NCBI RefSeq assembly: GCF_037893015.1 | Contig: NC_133659.1 | Coordinates: forward strand, 18,307,246 to 18,371,245 | Source: Macrotis lagotis | Lineage: Eukaryota; Chordata; Mammalia; Peramelemorphia; Peramelidae | DNA: 64,000 nucleotides | Direction of reading: 5' to 3' | Part shown: positions 32,405 through 42,929 of the stretch, piece after piece | Layout of the letters: every line of letters starts with the position of its first letter | How positions within the stretch are numbered: the stretch's first letter is position 1 | Program-made: the position numbers and the translations under genes | The notes under the pieces: model-generated | What the model was told of the DNA's origin: nothing | The model's input: the letters and a program-made list of their open reading frames with translations, nothing else | Database searches by the model: none

Positions 32405-33139
32405 GGGTGAGGACATGGGGATGGACAGCTCTGACAAAGTATGGGGAAGAGAGATTAGACATTTTCCTTTTTGGGCCCAGAAGCCATGATTAGGAAGGAT
32501 ATTTCAAGGGGCCAGGGTTTAGGTTTGATATCAGGGAAAAAAACAAAGCAAAACAAAACAACTTCCTAACTCTTTGAGGTCCTCCAAAATGAAATGGACC
32601 TCCTTAGTAGGCCGTGACCTCCCCCTCCCCAGTGGTCTTCAGGTACAAGATGTGCCCCCCAAAGATGATAGCTTCAGAGATGGAGAAATCTTAGATCACG
32701 TCCAACCCTTTCATTTTACAAATGCTGGAACTGAGACCCAGGGGAAATAGAAGGAATTTTTCTGTTTTGGACTCGTCTGGGTGAGGTCCTTATTGATTCT
32801 GGAGTTCTGTAATAGATTTTTGAAGTAATCTAGTCCAATCTTCCCATAGTAATGAGGAAACTGAGTGATAGAGCTATCGCATGTCTCAATTGAGGATTCA
32901 CCAATTGATTTCTAAACTGACATCTAGCCTCATTTACTGTTTCTATTCAGAAAATAGAACTGTTTAGAGCTGTTAGAGACTTTGGCAAGGATTCTAGCAC
33001 AGTATAGAGATCTCTGGTTCTAGAAGCTTTCTAAGCTGAAATTCAGCCTCAGACACTTACTTGCTGCATAACCTTGGGCAAGTAATCGAACTTATGCCTG
33101 CCTCAGTGTACCCATCTATAAAATGGGGGGGGGAGATAA

Positions 33140-33290
33140 TGTGTTGTCTGTGTATGTGATATGTGTAAGTGTGTGTATGTAATATACTTAAGTGTGTATG
33201 TGATCTGTGTGTGGTTGTGAATTGTGTGTATGAGTGTGTGTATCTCTGAATGTGTGTAAATATGTATGTTTGTATGTGAGAATAGATGCA
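33140..33290. repeat. Degenerate (TG)n tract
   Basis: TGTGTATGTGATATGTG-type units with many interruptions. Confidence 0.85.
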
Positions 33291-33389
33291 TGTGTGTTAA
33301 TAGACTAGGTGAGTGGCCAGATTTGGAATCCAGATATTTTGACTCAACAGTTATCGCTGTGGATCACATATAGTAAGAAAGCAGTGGGG

Positions 33390-33765
33390 CCAACATTCAA
33401 CCTTATATCTCCTGCCTCTTGGTCCCTGGAAGTCTCTCTAGCTACTCTCTATGCCTGGAATGCACTCCCTCCTTGTCTCTGCTGCCTGTATTACCAGGCT
33501 TCCAAGACCCAACTAAAAATCTCTCTTCCACAGAAAATCTTTTTGTGTCCCTGTTCCCTTTTCTCTCTTAATTATCTCATAGTTTTCTTATATGTCCCTT
33601 ATGTGTACATCTCTGTTTGCTTGTCATATCCTCTATTAGATTGGAAGTTCCTAGAGGACAGGGAGTATCTTTTGTCTCTTTTTGTATTCCCAGTGCTCAG
33701 AACAGTGCTGGCCCACAGTAGAAACTTAATAAGTGTTTATTGACTGGTTGACCTTCTACATTGAC
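33390..33765 (+). repeat. L2 LINE 3' end, well preserved
   Basis: ATCTCCTGCCTCTTGGTCCC, TCTATGCCTGGAATGCACTC, TTAGATTGGAAGTTCCTAG, AACAGTGCTGGCCCACAGTAG and TTAATAAGTGTTTATTGACTGG. A 144-codon frame overlaps it and reflects the decayed ORF2 end. Confidence 0.85.
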
Positions 33766-33879
33766 CTGAATTCTATTGACTTGAACATTTGTAAAATGGG
33801 TTCATTGGACTAAATGACCTCAGGTGTCCTCTCTAGATCCATATCAGACTCACAATACATGACCGTAAGGACAGAAGAC

Positions 33880-34015
33880 CAGAAATATATCAGGAAGAGT
33901 TCAGCACCCTCATTTTACATAAGGGGAAACTGAGGTCAAAAGAAAAGTGACTTGCTCAAGGTCACTCAGAAACAAGCAGCAAAGTCAGGATCTGAACCCT
34001 GGTCCTCTAATTCAG
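33880..34015 (-). repeat. MIR
   Basis: CCCTCATTTTACATAAGGGG, AAACTGAGGTCAAAAGA, GACTTGCTCAAGGTCACTC and TCTGAACCCTGGTCCTC. Confidence 0.75.
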
Positions 34016-34814
34016 ATTAAGGGGAGAGAGTAGTTAGGTTACATTCCAGACAAAGGGAAGAAAATGCCTATTAGGTGGAGAGAATTCAGAAAATAAAAGA
34101 TTCCCAGTATTGTAGTCGATCAGAGTGGGAGTGTATCTAGACACAGAGCCCCATCAAGTCTTCTTCCTCCTGTTGTTCCTTTTAAACAAGTGTGGAGGGT
34201 CAGAGAAGCGATTTGCCCAATCTCGCACATCGAGAAATTGTCAGAACAGATCTAAAACCCAGGCATGCTGACTGTGAGGTCCAGAGTTCTGTCTGCACTG
34301 ACCCCTTGTAGTCTAGTCCTGTGAGTTGAGACAGAGGCTCCTTGCCTCCTCTCCCAGAGCCTGGCATGTTTTGGAGCTCTGGGGATCCTTGCACAAGGTT
34401 TGGCAGGGCTGACTCCAGGCCCCCAGACAAAGCCAGCCTCAGCATGATGCAGGGGGAACTCACTAATTAGCTTTGTTTGCGGGCAAGCCTGGTGACGGTC
34501 CACCAGATGGCAGGCACAGTTGTCTGGGACAGGAGGTGAAGGTATCGGGTGTGAGGCCCTCATTACCACCGTTGGGAGGCAGGAGAAGGCATCCTGCTAG
34601 AGTTAGAGATGTGAAGAAATTACAGAAAAACATTCCAACCCCAGCTCCCTTATTGCTTCTAAATCAGCCTAGGCTGGACTGGAAGGAGGATGTTGGGATG
34701 GAAATCCTTCAAACAAAGACTGCAGATGATGGATGGACCAGTGCCACTTTCTGTGATTTAGAGAGGCAATCTGAAGTTTTGTTATTAGATATGAAAGCAT
34801 TGTTAGAGCTTGCA

Positions 34815-34990
34815 AACTGATTCACAGAATGTTAAAGCTAGTTGGGATCTTACTAGAAAGGATGTCACAGCGGGAAGGGTCCTTGGACCATAGAATGTTG
34901 GAACTGGATAGGACCTTGGACAGAGAAATCAGGGCTCCAAAGAAACTTACAATTCACTGAGATGTTGGAATTGATGGTTTCAAAGATCCT
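34815..34990. repeat. AGAATGTTAGAGC-type repeat cluster 1
   Basis: Two or three imperfect units of CAGAATGTTAAAGCT...GGGATCTT and ATAGAATGTTGGAACTGGA...GGACCTTGG. Related to 45590-45900 and 48550-48960. Confidence 0.6.
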
Positions 34991-35216
34991 TTCCAGCTTC
35001 AAATCTATGATCTTTATGACCTAAAAGATTTTGGATCTCCTTTGTTTGTACTTGATATCCTCATATCACAGAGTTCTCTAACTGAATGATTCCAAGGTAA
35101 GAAACATAAAATATGAATCTCAATGCCAAGGCCTATAAGTTTGTCACCAGAAGAATGCACTTTTTAAAAAAAATAACATCATCTCTTTTCTTCTTCTATT
35201 GTCTTTTCTCTATCAG

Positions 35217-35357
35217 ATTCTAAAATGGGGCAATGCTCAGTGTAGCTCTGTGCCCACTGGAGACCAGTCACTGTCCTACCTCCATGGCTTCCCCAAGCCC
35301 CGCCCAATAGACTGGACCTTGGAACACATGTCTAGAAGTGGTCCAGGTGGACTCGAG
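35217..35357 (+). CDS. C1orf87: C1orf87 exon 4: residues 104-150
   Basis: The acceptor is TTTCTCTATCAG|ATT and the donor is CTCGAG|GTATCT. The length is 141 nt, 47 codons, phase 0 to 0, so skipping it would preserve frame. It contains QCSSVPTGDQSLSYLHG, nearly identical to the human segment. This is the most diagnostic string for the gene call. The rest (PRPIDWTLEHMSRSG) follows the human pattern of a DWxLEqM motif. No enzymatic motif is visible. Confidence 0.92.
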
Positions 35358-35752
35358 GTATCTATATTGAGTGGGATTATTTGGGGGGGTATGGATTAGG
35401 AAATTAAAAGCAGAGAATAGGGGTAGAAGTTGCAAATCATAAGAATATTGGATTTAGAGCTGAAAAGTTACCAGTTCCACATTCCATTTTTTGTTATTAA
35501 AGGGTTTAAAATTGTGTTTAACTTTTATATCGTAGGTATTTATAGATGGATCCCTCCTCCTGCCATATGACCTCACTGCTGTTTCTCACAAAAGATGTTT
35601 CATCTCCAGACTCCATCCATTTCCCTCAGCTATCTCCCATGCCTGAAATAATTTATTTGCATTACCCTCCTGAGTCCTCCCAGTCTCTGTTCAAATCCTA
35701 CCTTCTGTTAAAGATCTTTCTCTTCTTCTTTCAATGTTATTGCCATGCTACT

Positions 35753-35754
<2 letters not shown>

Positions 35755-35811
<57 letters not shown>

Positions 35812-35868
35812 ATATCCATATCCATATCCATATCATCTATCTCTATTATCTATCTTTATTTCTCTCTC

Positions 35869-35905
<37 letters not shown>

Positions 35906-35915
35906 TATACATATA
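35755..35915. repeat. (CT)n compound microsatellite
   Basis: CT dinucleotides, CCATAT units, ATCTCT, then CT again and ATATAC. Confidence 0.95.
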
Positions 35916-35917
35916 AA

Positions 35918-36133
35918 TGTTTGTCCTTCATTTTCATAAAAGACCATGATATCAGGGAGGTGAAAAGTATGGGAACTGGATTTGAGCGAGATATGTGCTG
36001 TGCTAAGGCACCAGTCTCACTTTCTCCTCCAGAGATATCTGGGTCCAGTGGTCAGATATGAATCAGGACATCAGAAGATGGTCCTAGATGTGAGGCAATC
36101 AGAATTAAGTGATTTGTCCAAGGTCACACAGCA
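35918..36133 (-). repeat. Long marsupial SINE, head lost at (AC)n
   Basis: TGTTTGTCCTTCATTTTC, ACCATGATATCAGGGAGG, ATCTGGGTCCAGTGGTCAG and GTCCAAGGTCACACAGC read the body of the family seen at 3309-3617 in reverse. (AC)n begins where the tRNA head should be. Confidence 0.85.
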
Positions 36134-36135
36134 TA

Positions 36136-36200
<65 letters not shown>

Positions 36201-36205
36201 TTATA
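36136..36205. repeat. (AC)n(AT)n microsatellite
   Basis: About 48 nt of pure AC followed by AT. Confidence 0.95.
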
Positions 36206-36804
36206 TACCCATACATATTTAAACAAAATATATGATAATATATTTGCATATTATTTATATATGCGTAATTATTTTGATGCTGTCTTCTCCATTAGACTGT
36301 GAGCATTTTAAGGACAGAGACTATTTTTTTGCCTTTTTTTTGTATTTCCAATATTTAGCACATTACCTAGTACACAATAAATAATGAACAATTGCTGGTG
36401 GACTTGACCCCTCTCCCAAAGTAACATTATCTTGTACAAAAAGAAGGTAGTTGAGAAAAGCCAGGTAACCCAACTGTAGCCACATTCTGCCCATTAGGAC
36501 CTCACCTCTCTCATGAAAGGATGGAGAGAAAATAATTTTTATCTCCTTTTTGGGGATCAATACTAGTCACCAAATGCAGGGATTCACCATATTAGATATG
36601 CATTGAGGTCCCTTTCAAGCTGCAAATCTTGAAATTTGTGATTCTGTGACTAGTTCAGAGATAGACAAATTTTAAAGGGATTTTTTTGGTCCTTTAGTCC
36701 AATATAAGGAAGAATCCAAGGCAGATGGCTTTCCAAAAGATTGGAAGTGACCTGCCTAAGACAGAAAGTATATGGCAAAGACATGATTCAAACCCAAATT
36801 CTCC

Positions 36805-36951
36805 AGTGTTTTTTTTCAAGGCAGTGGGGTTAAGTGACTTTCCCAAAGTCACACAACTAGGTAATTATTAAGTGTTTGAGGCCAGCTTTGAACTTATGTC
36901 CTCCTGACTCCAGGGACAATGCTCTTTCCACTGCACCACCTGTCTGCCCCC
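36805..36951 (-). repeat. Marsupial tRNA-headed SINE
   Basis: CAAGGCAGTGGGGTTAAGTG, CACACAACTAGGTAATTATT and CTTTCCACTGCACCACCTG. AAATTCTC occurs on both sides (before 36803 and after 36951), a probable TSD. Confidence 0.9.
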
Positions 36952-37319
36952 TAAATTCTCTAACTCTAAATCCAGTTGTCTCCCCTCTGCATTTTGAGAT
37001 TGTCTCCAGGTTCCTCTCTGGTCCAACATCCTATAATTCTCTACATTGGGAATGATTTTCATAGGGTTGTTGGAAATATAAACTAAAATAATATACGAGA
37101 AGAGCTGTGTAGTAACTCAGAGAGAACCTCTTCTTCCTTTTTCAGAATTCCAGCTAGATGAAGATAGAGAGAAGCCTATCAGGGAATTTCTAGATCAATT
37201 CTGACCTCCTTATCATTCTTTCAGAGCAGGTTGGAACTCTCAGACATATGACAGAGGGATTCATCTAGAACTCAAGCTTGATTTAGAACTGGTTCATTTT
37301 TCTGGAGCAGAATTCTTCA

Positions 37320-37620
37320 TTCATTCATTCACTCAATAAATACACAAGTGTCTGTTAAACATGCAGAAATTTAATGAATGTTGGGCGAGATCCAAAATGT
37401 TGCTAACATATAACCCCTGTCCTCTTCAATTTCACTTCCCAATTGGGGAATGAAGCAAGAAAAGCTAAAAATTCATGTATATTACACATAGATTTGAGAT
37501 GTTATGAATTTTAGGGTTAAAAATATTTCCTGTAGTCTAAGGGGCAAGAACGTTATCAACAGAGGGGATCAAAGAAGGTCCCATGGAGAAGGTGACATCT
37601 GAAATCATCTTTTAAAGAGA
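37320..37620 (+). repeat. Old interspersed repeat
   Basis: CATTCATTCATTCACTCAATAAA, GTCTGTTAAACATGCAG and AACCCCTGTCCTCTTCAATT fit the same unnamed family as 38887-39060. Confidence 0.4.
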
Positions 37621-37627
37621 ACTAGGA

Positions 37628-37667
37628 CACTTAACCCCATTGCCTTGCAAAAACTAAAAAACAAAAT
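37628..37667 (+). repeat. 40-bp 3' end of a marsupial SINE with its own TSD
   Basis: CACTTAACCCCATTGCCTTG plus an A-rich tail is exactly the last 40 bp of the SINE family seen whole at 40350-40494. AGAACTAGGA flanks it on both sides (37618-37627, 37668-37677). Confidence 0.85.
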
Positions 37668-37799
37668 AGAACTAGGAAGTCAATAGGTAATAAAAAGGAA
37701 TCAGTTTCTTCATGAAGTATCTATGGCTTTACTTCATTTTCCCAGTTCCAGTGGTTCAGCCATCACCCGAGTGCCAGAGCAATATCCTTGGAGCTCAGG

Positions 37800-38410
37800 G
37801 CTAATGATGTCAGTCCTTCACAAAATAAATTGCAATGGTTCCCTATTCTTGCCAAATCGAATGACACCTGCTCTCTTTGGGAACGTGGGTCTTCAATAAT
37901 GTGGACCCCATGTACCTTTTCATGCTTATTGTACATTGGTCCCTTTCATGCCTTGGGCTAGTCGAACTACTTTCCTTCCTCTTCTTTGGACATAATAGTC
38001 CATCTCTGTTGCAAAAGCCCTGCACCTAGGATGCCTTCTCTCCTCACCTCAGAATCCCAGGCTTCCTTCCAAGCTTAAGTGTTGTCTTCTGGCTATGAGG
38101 CTTTTTCCGGATGCCTCCACCTAGCAGTGGCTTCTCCCTACACCTACCAAATAATTATCTCATATTGGTTTGGCATATATTTAAGATCTCCTTTACGTGT
38201 AAGGATCTCCTTAAACAATCCATCCATTGGAAAGCATTTATGAAGTATTTCCTACTAACTAGGCTCAATATTGGGGATTCACAATTCACAAAAAAAAAGG
38301 CAAGGTAGCTCATGTCTCCAGGAGCTCACGTGTTATTTTACTCAATGGAATGTAAGGCTTGAGGGCAGGGTCTTTATCTTTGTACCCCCAATACTTAGAA
38401 TCATGTAAAA
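37800..38410 (+). repeat. L2 LINE 3' region, degraded
   Basis: TTCATGCCTTGGGCTAGTCG, AGGATGCCTTCTCTCCTC, GGAATGTAAGGCTTGAGGGC, AGGGTCTTTATCTTTGTACC and CCAATACTTAGAATCATG. The order fits one broken copy. Confidence 0.6.
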
Positions 38411-38428
38411 TACATAATTAATAATAAT

Positions 38429-38735
38429 AATGTTTGTCCTTCATTTAAAAAAAAGACCACAACATCAGGGAGGTGAAGCTGTGAGAAGCACATGAATTGG
38501 ATTTTGAGTGAGGGGGATGCTCTCATTTCATCTGTCTCACTTCCTCCTCCAGAGCCATCTGGGTCCAGTGGCCAGATATGAATCAGGACAACTGGAGAGA
38601 GTCCTGGATGCCAGGCAGTCATAGTTAAGTGATTTGGCCAAGGTCACACAGCTAGTAGAAGTCAAATGTCTGAGGCTGGACTTGAACTCCTGTCCTTTTG
38701 ACCCTAAGTCCAGTGCTCTATTCATTGTGCCACTA
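38429..38735 (-). repeat. Long marsupial SINE
   Basis: TGTTTGTCCTTCATTT, CAACATCAGGGAGGTGA, CCATCTGGGTCCAGTGGCC, TCACACAGCTAGTAGAAG and TGCTCTATTCATTGTGCCAC. A repeated AATACATAAT at both ends (about 38410, 38737) is a likely TSD. Confidence 0.9.
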
Positions 38736-38886
38736 ATACATAATAAATGCATGTTAAATGACTAATTGGTCTTAAGACACCATATACTGACATGGTTTTC
38801 ACAGAATGGACCAAAGATATTGATAAATATTGCTACCTACTCTGGTGATTTCTGGTTACTCTCTTTGTAGCTATCTTGTATTTTCA

Positions 38887-39190
38887 ACCAATCAATTAAT
38901 GAATATTTATTAAACACCTACTATGTACTAGTCACTATGTTAAGTACTGGGGATATAACAAGAGCCCCTGTTCTCAGGAAGCTACCACGCTGATGGGGGA
39001 CACAGCATGGAAATAAATACAAGCAAGGCAAGTTGTAATCCAGATAAACAGGAAATGACCAATGGCAAGGCATTAGATTTACATATTGGGGAAGGTCTCC
39101 TGTAGTAGATGGATTTTAACTGGAACATAAAGGCATCCCAGAAGGTTCATCATTGGAGTGTAAGAGGGTGAGCAGTTCAAGCATAGGGGA
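38887..39190 (+). repeat. Old interspersed repeat
   Basis: CCAATCAATTAATGAATATT, TATTAAACACCTACTATGTAC, TTAAGTACTGGGGATATAAC, CCCCTGTTCTCAGGAAGCTA and CTGATGGGGGACACAGC. An abundant family whose name I cannot give. Confidence 0.65.
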
Positions 39191-39521
39191 AAGGAAATCA
39201 GAGAGAAGGACAAAGCTAAGAGATGGATTATCTTGTAAGAGGAAAAGCCCTGGATCCAAGACTATGTGTTTGTTTGGGAGTAAGATATAAGAAGATTGGT
39301 GCTATAGGTGGAGACAGATGGTTCCTAATTGTGTATCAGTGAGCTATAGATCCACCTGTCATTAACACAGAGCATGAAGCTTCTTATGCTCACTTCCAAT
39401 TCTCCACCCAAGAGACAGCAAAGAGGATGCCACCAAAACACACCCCCAAAAATGCTTTCATGAACTGAAGATTTTAAAATTTCTGTGCTTGGGTACTTTT
39501 TTTTATCATTGTCTTTTTCAG

Positions 39522-39773
39522 AGCCTTGGTGTGAGGTCAAGTGAAGATGAATCTCTTCTGGCCCTGGTTGAAAGAGAATTCAGGGTGCATCCTCCAAGTT
39601 CAGATTTACTGGACAAGCTGGAAAAGGAATTGAAGGTCTTGGATCCTGTCTCTACAGGACTTCTTCTTCAATCCCAGCTGAGTCGACAGCTAGTAAAGCA
39701 CGAGGTCCCTCTTCAGTTGCCCACGGTCAAGTTACTTTTCCAGAGGTTCACTCAGACCAAGTACTCAGAAATG
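39522..39773 (+). CDS. C1orf87: C1orf87 exon 5: residues 151-234, first EF-hand-like unit
   Basis: The acceptor is TCTTTTTCAG|AGC and the donor is GAAATG|GTATGG. The length is 252 nt, 84 codons, phase 0 to 0. Residues 158-190 form two acidic, leucine-rich helices. Residues 191-202 occupy an EF-hand loop with D at 1, G at 6 and L at 8, but lack acidic residues at 3 and 5 and have Q instead of E at 12, so calcium binding is doubtful. The exiting helix (SQLSRQLVKHEVPLQLPTV) is almost identical to human. The partner hand begins at residue 219 and is completed by exon 6. Confidence 0.93.
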
Positions 39774-39892
39774 GTATGGCTAGTTTAATCTCATAGTTGG
39801 GGGTGGGGGGAGAGAAAAGCACCTTTTTTAGTAGGTATGAATTAGTGAGCTGGTCTTCAGAAGTCTTTACCAGTCCTTAATATTTGAGCGCT

Positions 39893-40057
39893 CCCTCTCT
39901 CTCTCTCTCAGAAGACCCCCAGTTTATCCTGTATATGCATTATTTGTATAGACCTATTAGCATGGCATCTCTTCTATTAGAAAGTAAGTTTCTTAAGGGT
40001 CAAAAGCACTTTTTTCACCTTTTTTGTATTCCCAGGATGACAAAATACCAAACACAT
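39893..40057 (+). repeat. L2 3' end
   Basis: (CT)n, then CTTCTATTAGAAAGTAAGTTTC, TTGTATTCCCAGGATGAC and CAAACACATAAT. It is cut at the edge of the BovB/RTE element. TTTAGTTGTCTGATTGACTG beyond that element (41370) may be its displaced end. Confidence 0.6.
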
Positions 40058-40349
40058 AATTTTGTTGTTTTCTTCAGTCCATCAGTCATGTCTGACTCTG
40101 TGACCCCATGGACCACAGTACTCCAGGCCCTTTTATCCTCTTCTCTCTCTCTAAATCTGTCCAAACTCATTATTTCTATGACACCATAAATCCATCTCAT
40201 CTGCTTCCATCTTCTCCTTTTGCTTCAATCTTTCCCAATATCAGTTTTTTTTCCTCAATGATTCTTCTCAATTTAGGGCCAAAGTATTTCAGCTTCAGTA
40301 TTTGATCTTCCAATGAATAACTGAATTAATTTCTTTAAGAATTGACTGG

Positions 40350-40494
40350 AGAGGGGCAGCTAGGTGGTGCAGTGGATAGAGCACCAACCCTGGAGACAGG
40401 AGTACCTGATTTCAAATCTAGCCTTAGACACTTAATAATTGCCTAGCTGTGTGGCCTTGGTCAAGCCACTTAACCCCATTGCCTTGCAAAAAAA
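40350..40494 (+). repeat. Marsupial tRNA-headed SINE, nested copy A
   Basis: GGGGCAGCTAGGTGGTGCAG (A-box region), TTCAAATCTAGCC, TAATTGCCTAGCTGTGTGGCC and CCCCATTGCCTTGC plus an A tail. TSD AAGAATTGACTGG at 40337-40349 and AAGAATTGACTTG at 40495-40507. Confidence 0.95.
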
Positions 40495-40507
40495 AAGAAT
40501 TGACTTG

Positions 40508-40655
40508 TTATAAGAGGTAACTAGATGGCACAGAGGATAAAGCATCAGTCCTGGAGTCAGGAGGACTTGAGTTCATATCCAACCTGAGACACTTGATACT
40601 TACTAGCTGTATGACCTTGGTCAAGTCACTTAACTCCATTGCCTTGCCAAAAAAA
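40508..40655 (+). repeat. Marsupial tRNA-headed SINE, nested copy B at the same target
   Basis: Begins TTATAAGAGGTAACTAGATGG and ends CCATTGCCTTGCC plus an A tail. It is bounded by AAGAATTGACTTG (40495-40507) and AAGAATTGACTGG (40656-40668), so the same target word occurs three times. Confidence 0.95.
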
Positions 40656-40830
40656 AAGAATTGACTGGTTAGACCTCCTGACTGTCCAAGGGACTCTCCA
40701 AAAGTCTTCTCTGGACCCATAATTCAAAAGCATCAGTTCTGCAATGTTCACCTTTCCTTATCGACCAATTCTCACAGCCAGATATTGCTACTAGAAAAGT
40801 CATAGCTTTAACTATATGGACCTTCCATGG

Positions 40831-41121
40831 TGGGCAGCTAGGTGGCATAGTGGGCAGAGCACTGACCATCAAAGCAGGAGAATGGGAGTGCAAATCCAAC
40901 CTCAGACACTTGATACTTGCTGGGTGACCTTAGGTAAATCACTTAATCCTGATTGCTTTGAATCCAGGGTCATCTCCAATCATCCTGGCCACTGAACCCA
41001 GATGGCTCTGGAGGAGAAAGTAAGGCTGATGATTTAGCATAGCACCTTCCTCACTCAAATCCAGTTCATGTGCTTGTCATGGCATCAGGTTCTTCTTTGA
41101 GAATGAAGGACAAACATCTTC
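40831..41121 (+). repeat. Long marsupial SINE, nested copy C
   Basis: TGGGCAGCTAGGTGGCATAG, GTGCAAATCC, CCAGGGTCATCTCCAATC, GATTTAGCATAGCACC and TTGAGAATGAAGGACAAAC. TSD ACCTTCCATGG (40820-40830) and ACCTTTCATGG (41122-41132), one mismatch. Confidence 0.93.
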
Positions 41122-41669
41122 ACCTTTCATGGCAAGGTGGCATCTCTCCTTTTTAGTATGCAGTCCAGATGGACCAGTATTTTCCTTCCAAGGAGCCAGC
41201 ATCTTTTAATTTCTTGGCTGCAGTTGCTGTCTGCAGTGATCTTTGAGCTCAAGATTACAAAATCTGATCCCACTTCCATTTTCTTCTCCCTTTATTTACC
41301 AGGAAGTGATGGGAACACTTGTCAAACTCTTGGTTTCTTTGAAGATGCCTAACAGTTGTTTAGCAAACTTTAGTTGTCTGATTGACTGACTAATTCTCCC
41401 CATATTCTAGTGAAGGCACAAAGCAGAATCAGGAGACTCGCATTTGAATTTCGCTCAACTACATTCAGATTTTTATACATTTAGAGGTAGAGGGCATCAC
41501 AGAAATCATCTTGCCCAGCCCTTGATATTTTACAGATGAGGAAGCTAAGATCAGCAAGGTTAAAGGACTGACTTAAGACAAGGGTTTGTAATCTTTCTGT
41601 GACTTGAATCTCTTTGGCAGTTTTGTGAAGTCTATGAAAGGAAATTTTAATAGAGATGTGGTTATATTT

Positions 41670-41815
41670 AGTAAATCTATCCACCTATTTATCTATCTAT
41701 CCATCCATTCATTTGTCCATCTTTCTAGTTACCTATCTCTACCTAGATATATAGGTATGGATAGAGACTTATCCATTATTTGGCATTTCTATCATGTGTG
41801 TATAATACATACACA
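41670..41815. repeat. Imperfect ATCT/ATCC tract
   Basis: CTATCTATCCATCCATTC-type units, degraded. Confidence 0.7.
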
Positions 41816-42154
41816 CATAATTACAAATTCTATTGATATATGGTCTGTAGAATATTTTGCAGAGTGAGCTCACAGATCTTATTTGGATCCTGAGCTTTGA
41901 CTCCTCAGCTAGCCATCTCTCCCACTGTACCATACTGCTTCCCAGGATCCCTTCCTAGTTGTGTGACTGTAAACCATTTACTTATCAGATCCCAGGATTA
42001 TTAGTCTAGGCCAGAAGGGGATGAGTGGAGCAAGCTTGCATAGGTAGTAATCCCCAGTGATGGGATTTGGATCAGTGTCTTCTGAATCCACTCTACCCTA
42101 CTACTTGTAATAACTTACTAATCGTGGTACCATTTTTACTGAAGACACTGGTAG

Positions 42155-42408
42155 GTTAGGCTGCCAGGTGATGCCATGGTCCACAGAGCACCAGGCTTGG
42201 AGTTAGGAAGAAATCTCTTCATGAATTCAAATCCAGCCTCAGACACTTAGCTACATGACCCTGGGCAAGTCATTTAACCCTATTGTCTAGAGTTTCCTCA
42301 TCTGTATAATGAGCCGGAGAAGGAAATGGCAAACCACTCCAATATATCTGCCAAAACACCAAATGTGGTCATGTAGAGTCATGTATAACTGAAAAACTGC
42401 TACATCCT
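42155..42408 (+). repeat. SINE with RTE-like tail
   Basis: GGCTGCCAGGTGATGCCATGG, TCAAATCCAGCCTCAGACAC, TTCCTCATCTGTATAATGAG and GGAGAAGGAAATGGCAAACC, ending TATAACTGAAAAACTG. Confidence 0.88.
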
Positions 42409-42620
42409 AGGCACTGAAAGGTCAAGGGTTCCCTGCCCCTGCTAAGAGCTGACAGTCTACTAGGAAGTCAAGAAAGCTATGATGTGTATTCTTACATGAT
42501 AAGTCTCAGACAAACTGTTCTAGAAAGTCTGAGAAGAAAAGGTCATCTCCAATTGGAGGAAATCATGGAAGACTTTCTGTAGAAGTGGTCCCTGAGTTGA
42601 CTTATAAAAGACAGTTTGAA

Positions 42621-42769
42621 GGGGCGACTAGGTGGCACGGTGGAAAGAGCACCGGCCCTGGAGTCAGGAGGACCTGAGTTCAAATCTGGCCTCAGACACT
42701 TAATAATGACCTAGCTGTGTGGCCTTGGGCAAGCCACTTAACGCCATTGCCTTGCAAAAATCTAAAAAA
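42621..42769 (+). repeat. Marsupial tRNA-headed SINE
   Basis: GGGGCGACTAGGTGGCACGG, CCGGCCCTGGAGTCAGGAGG, GAGTTCAAATCTGGCC and GCCTTGCAAAAATC. TSD AAGACAGTTTGAA / AAGAAAGTTTGAA (42608-42620, 42770-42782). Confidence 0.95.
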
Positions 42770-42929
42770 AAGAAAGTTTGAAATTCAGAACATAAACTTC
42801 ACCTCCTTCAGCTCCATTTTTCCCTAATCCGAAAGTAGGTTTAGGATTTATACATCACCTTCCTTACAGGAAATGGGAGAAATGAGCTTCGGGAGCCTAA
42901 TACTAACAATGATGGTGATTAAAGAGTTG

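Larger units (their letters stand above)
35545..36405 (+). mobile_element. L2 LINE 3' end split by microsatellites and a SINE
   Basis: 5' part: CTCCCATGCCTGAAATAATT and CAGTCTCTGTTCAAATCC (35635-35700). 3' part: CCATTAGACTGTGAGCATTT and TAGCACATTACCTAGTACAC, AATAAATAATGAACAATTG (36290-36395). (CT)n, CCATAT repeats, a SINE body and (AC)n(AT)n lie between them. Confidence 0.65.
40060..41345 (-). mobile_element. BovB/RTE LINE 3' part, antisense in intron 5
   Basis: Plus-strand words match the reverse complement of the BovB 3' region: TCTGACTCTGTGACCCCATGG, CAATCTTTCCCAATATCAG, GGCCAAAGTATTTCAGCTTC, AAGGGACTCTCCAAAAGTC, TTCCAAGGAGCCAGCATC, TTTTAATTTCTTGGCTGCAG and CTGTCTGCAGTGATCTTTG. Three SINEs are nested in it (40350-40494, 40508-40655, 40831-41121). 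Minus-strand frames are broken. The 5' side is missing, as usual for truncated insertions. Confidence 0.88.

Noticed and set aside
33309..33743. 144-codon open frame
   Set aside because: It coincides with an L2 LINE 3' end. The end reads the L2 terminal words, and there are no splice signals.
34200..34820. Overlapping open frames on both strands of 87-115 codons
   Set aside because: No splice signals in matching phase, no recognisable domain, and they do not fit between exons 3 and 4 of C1orf87.
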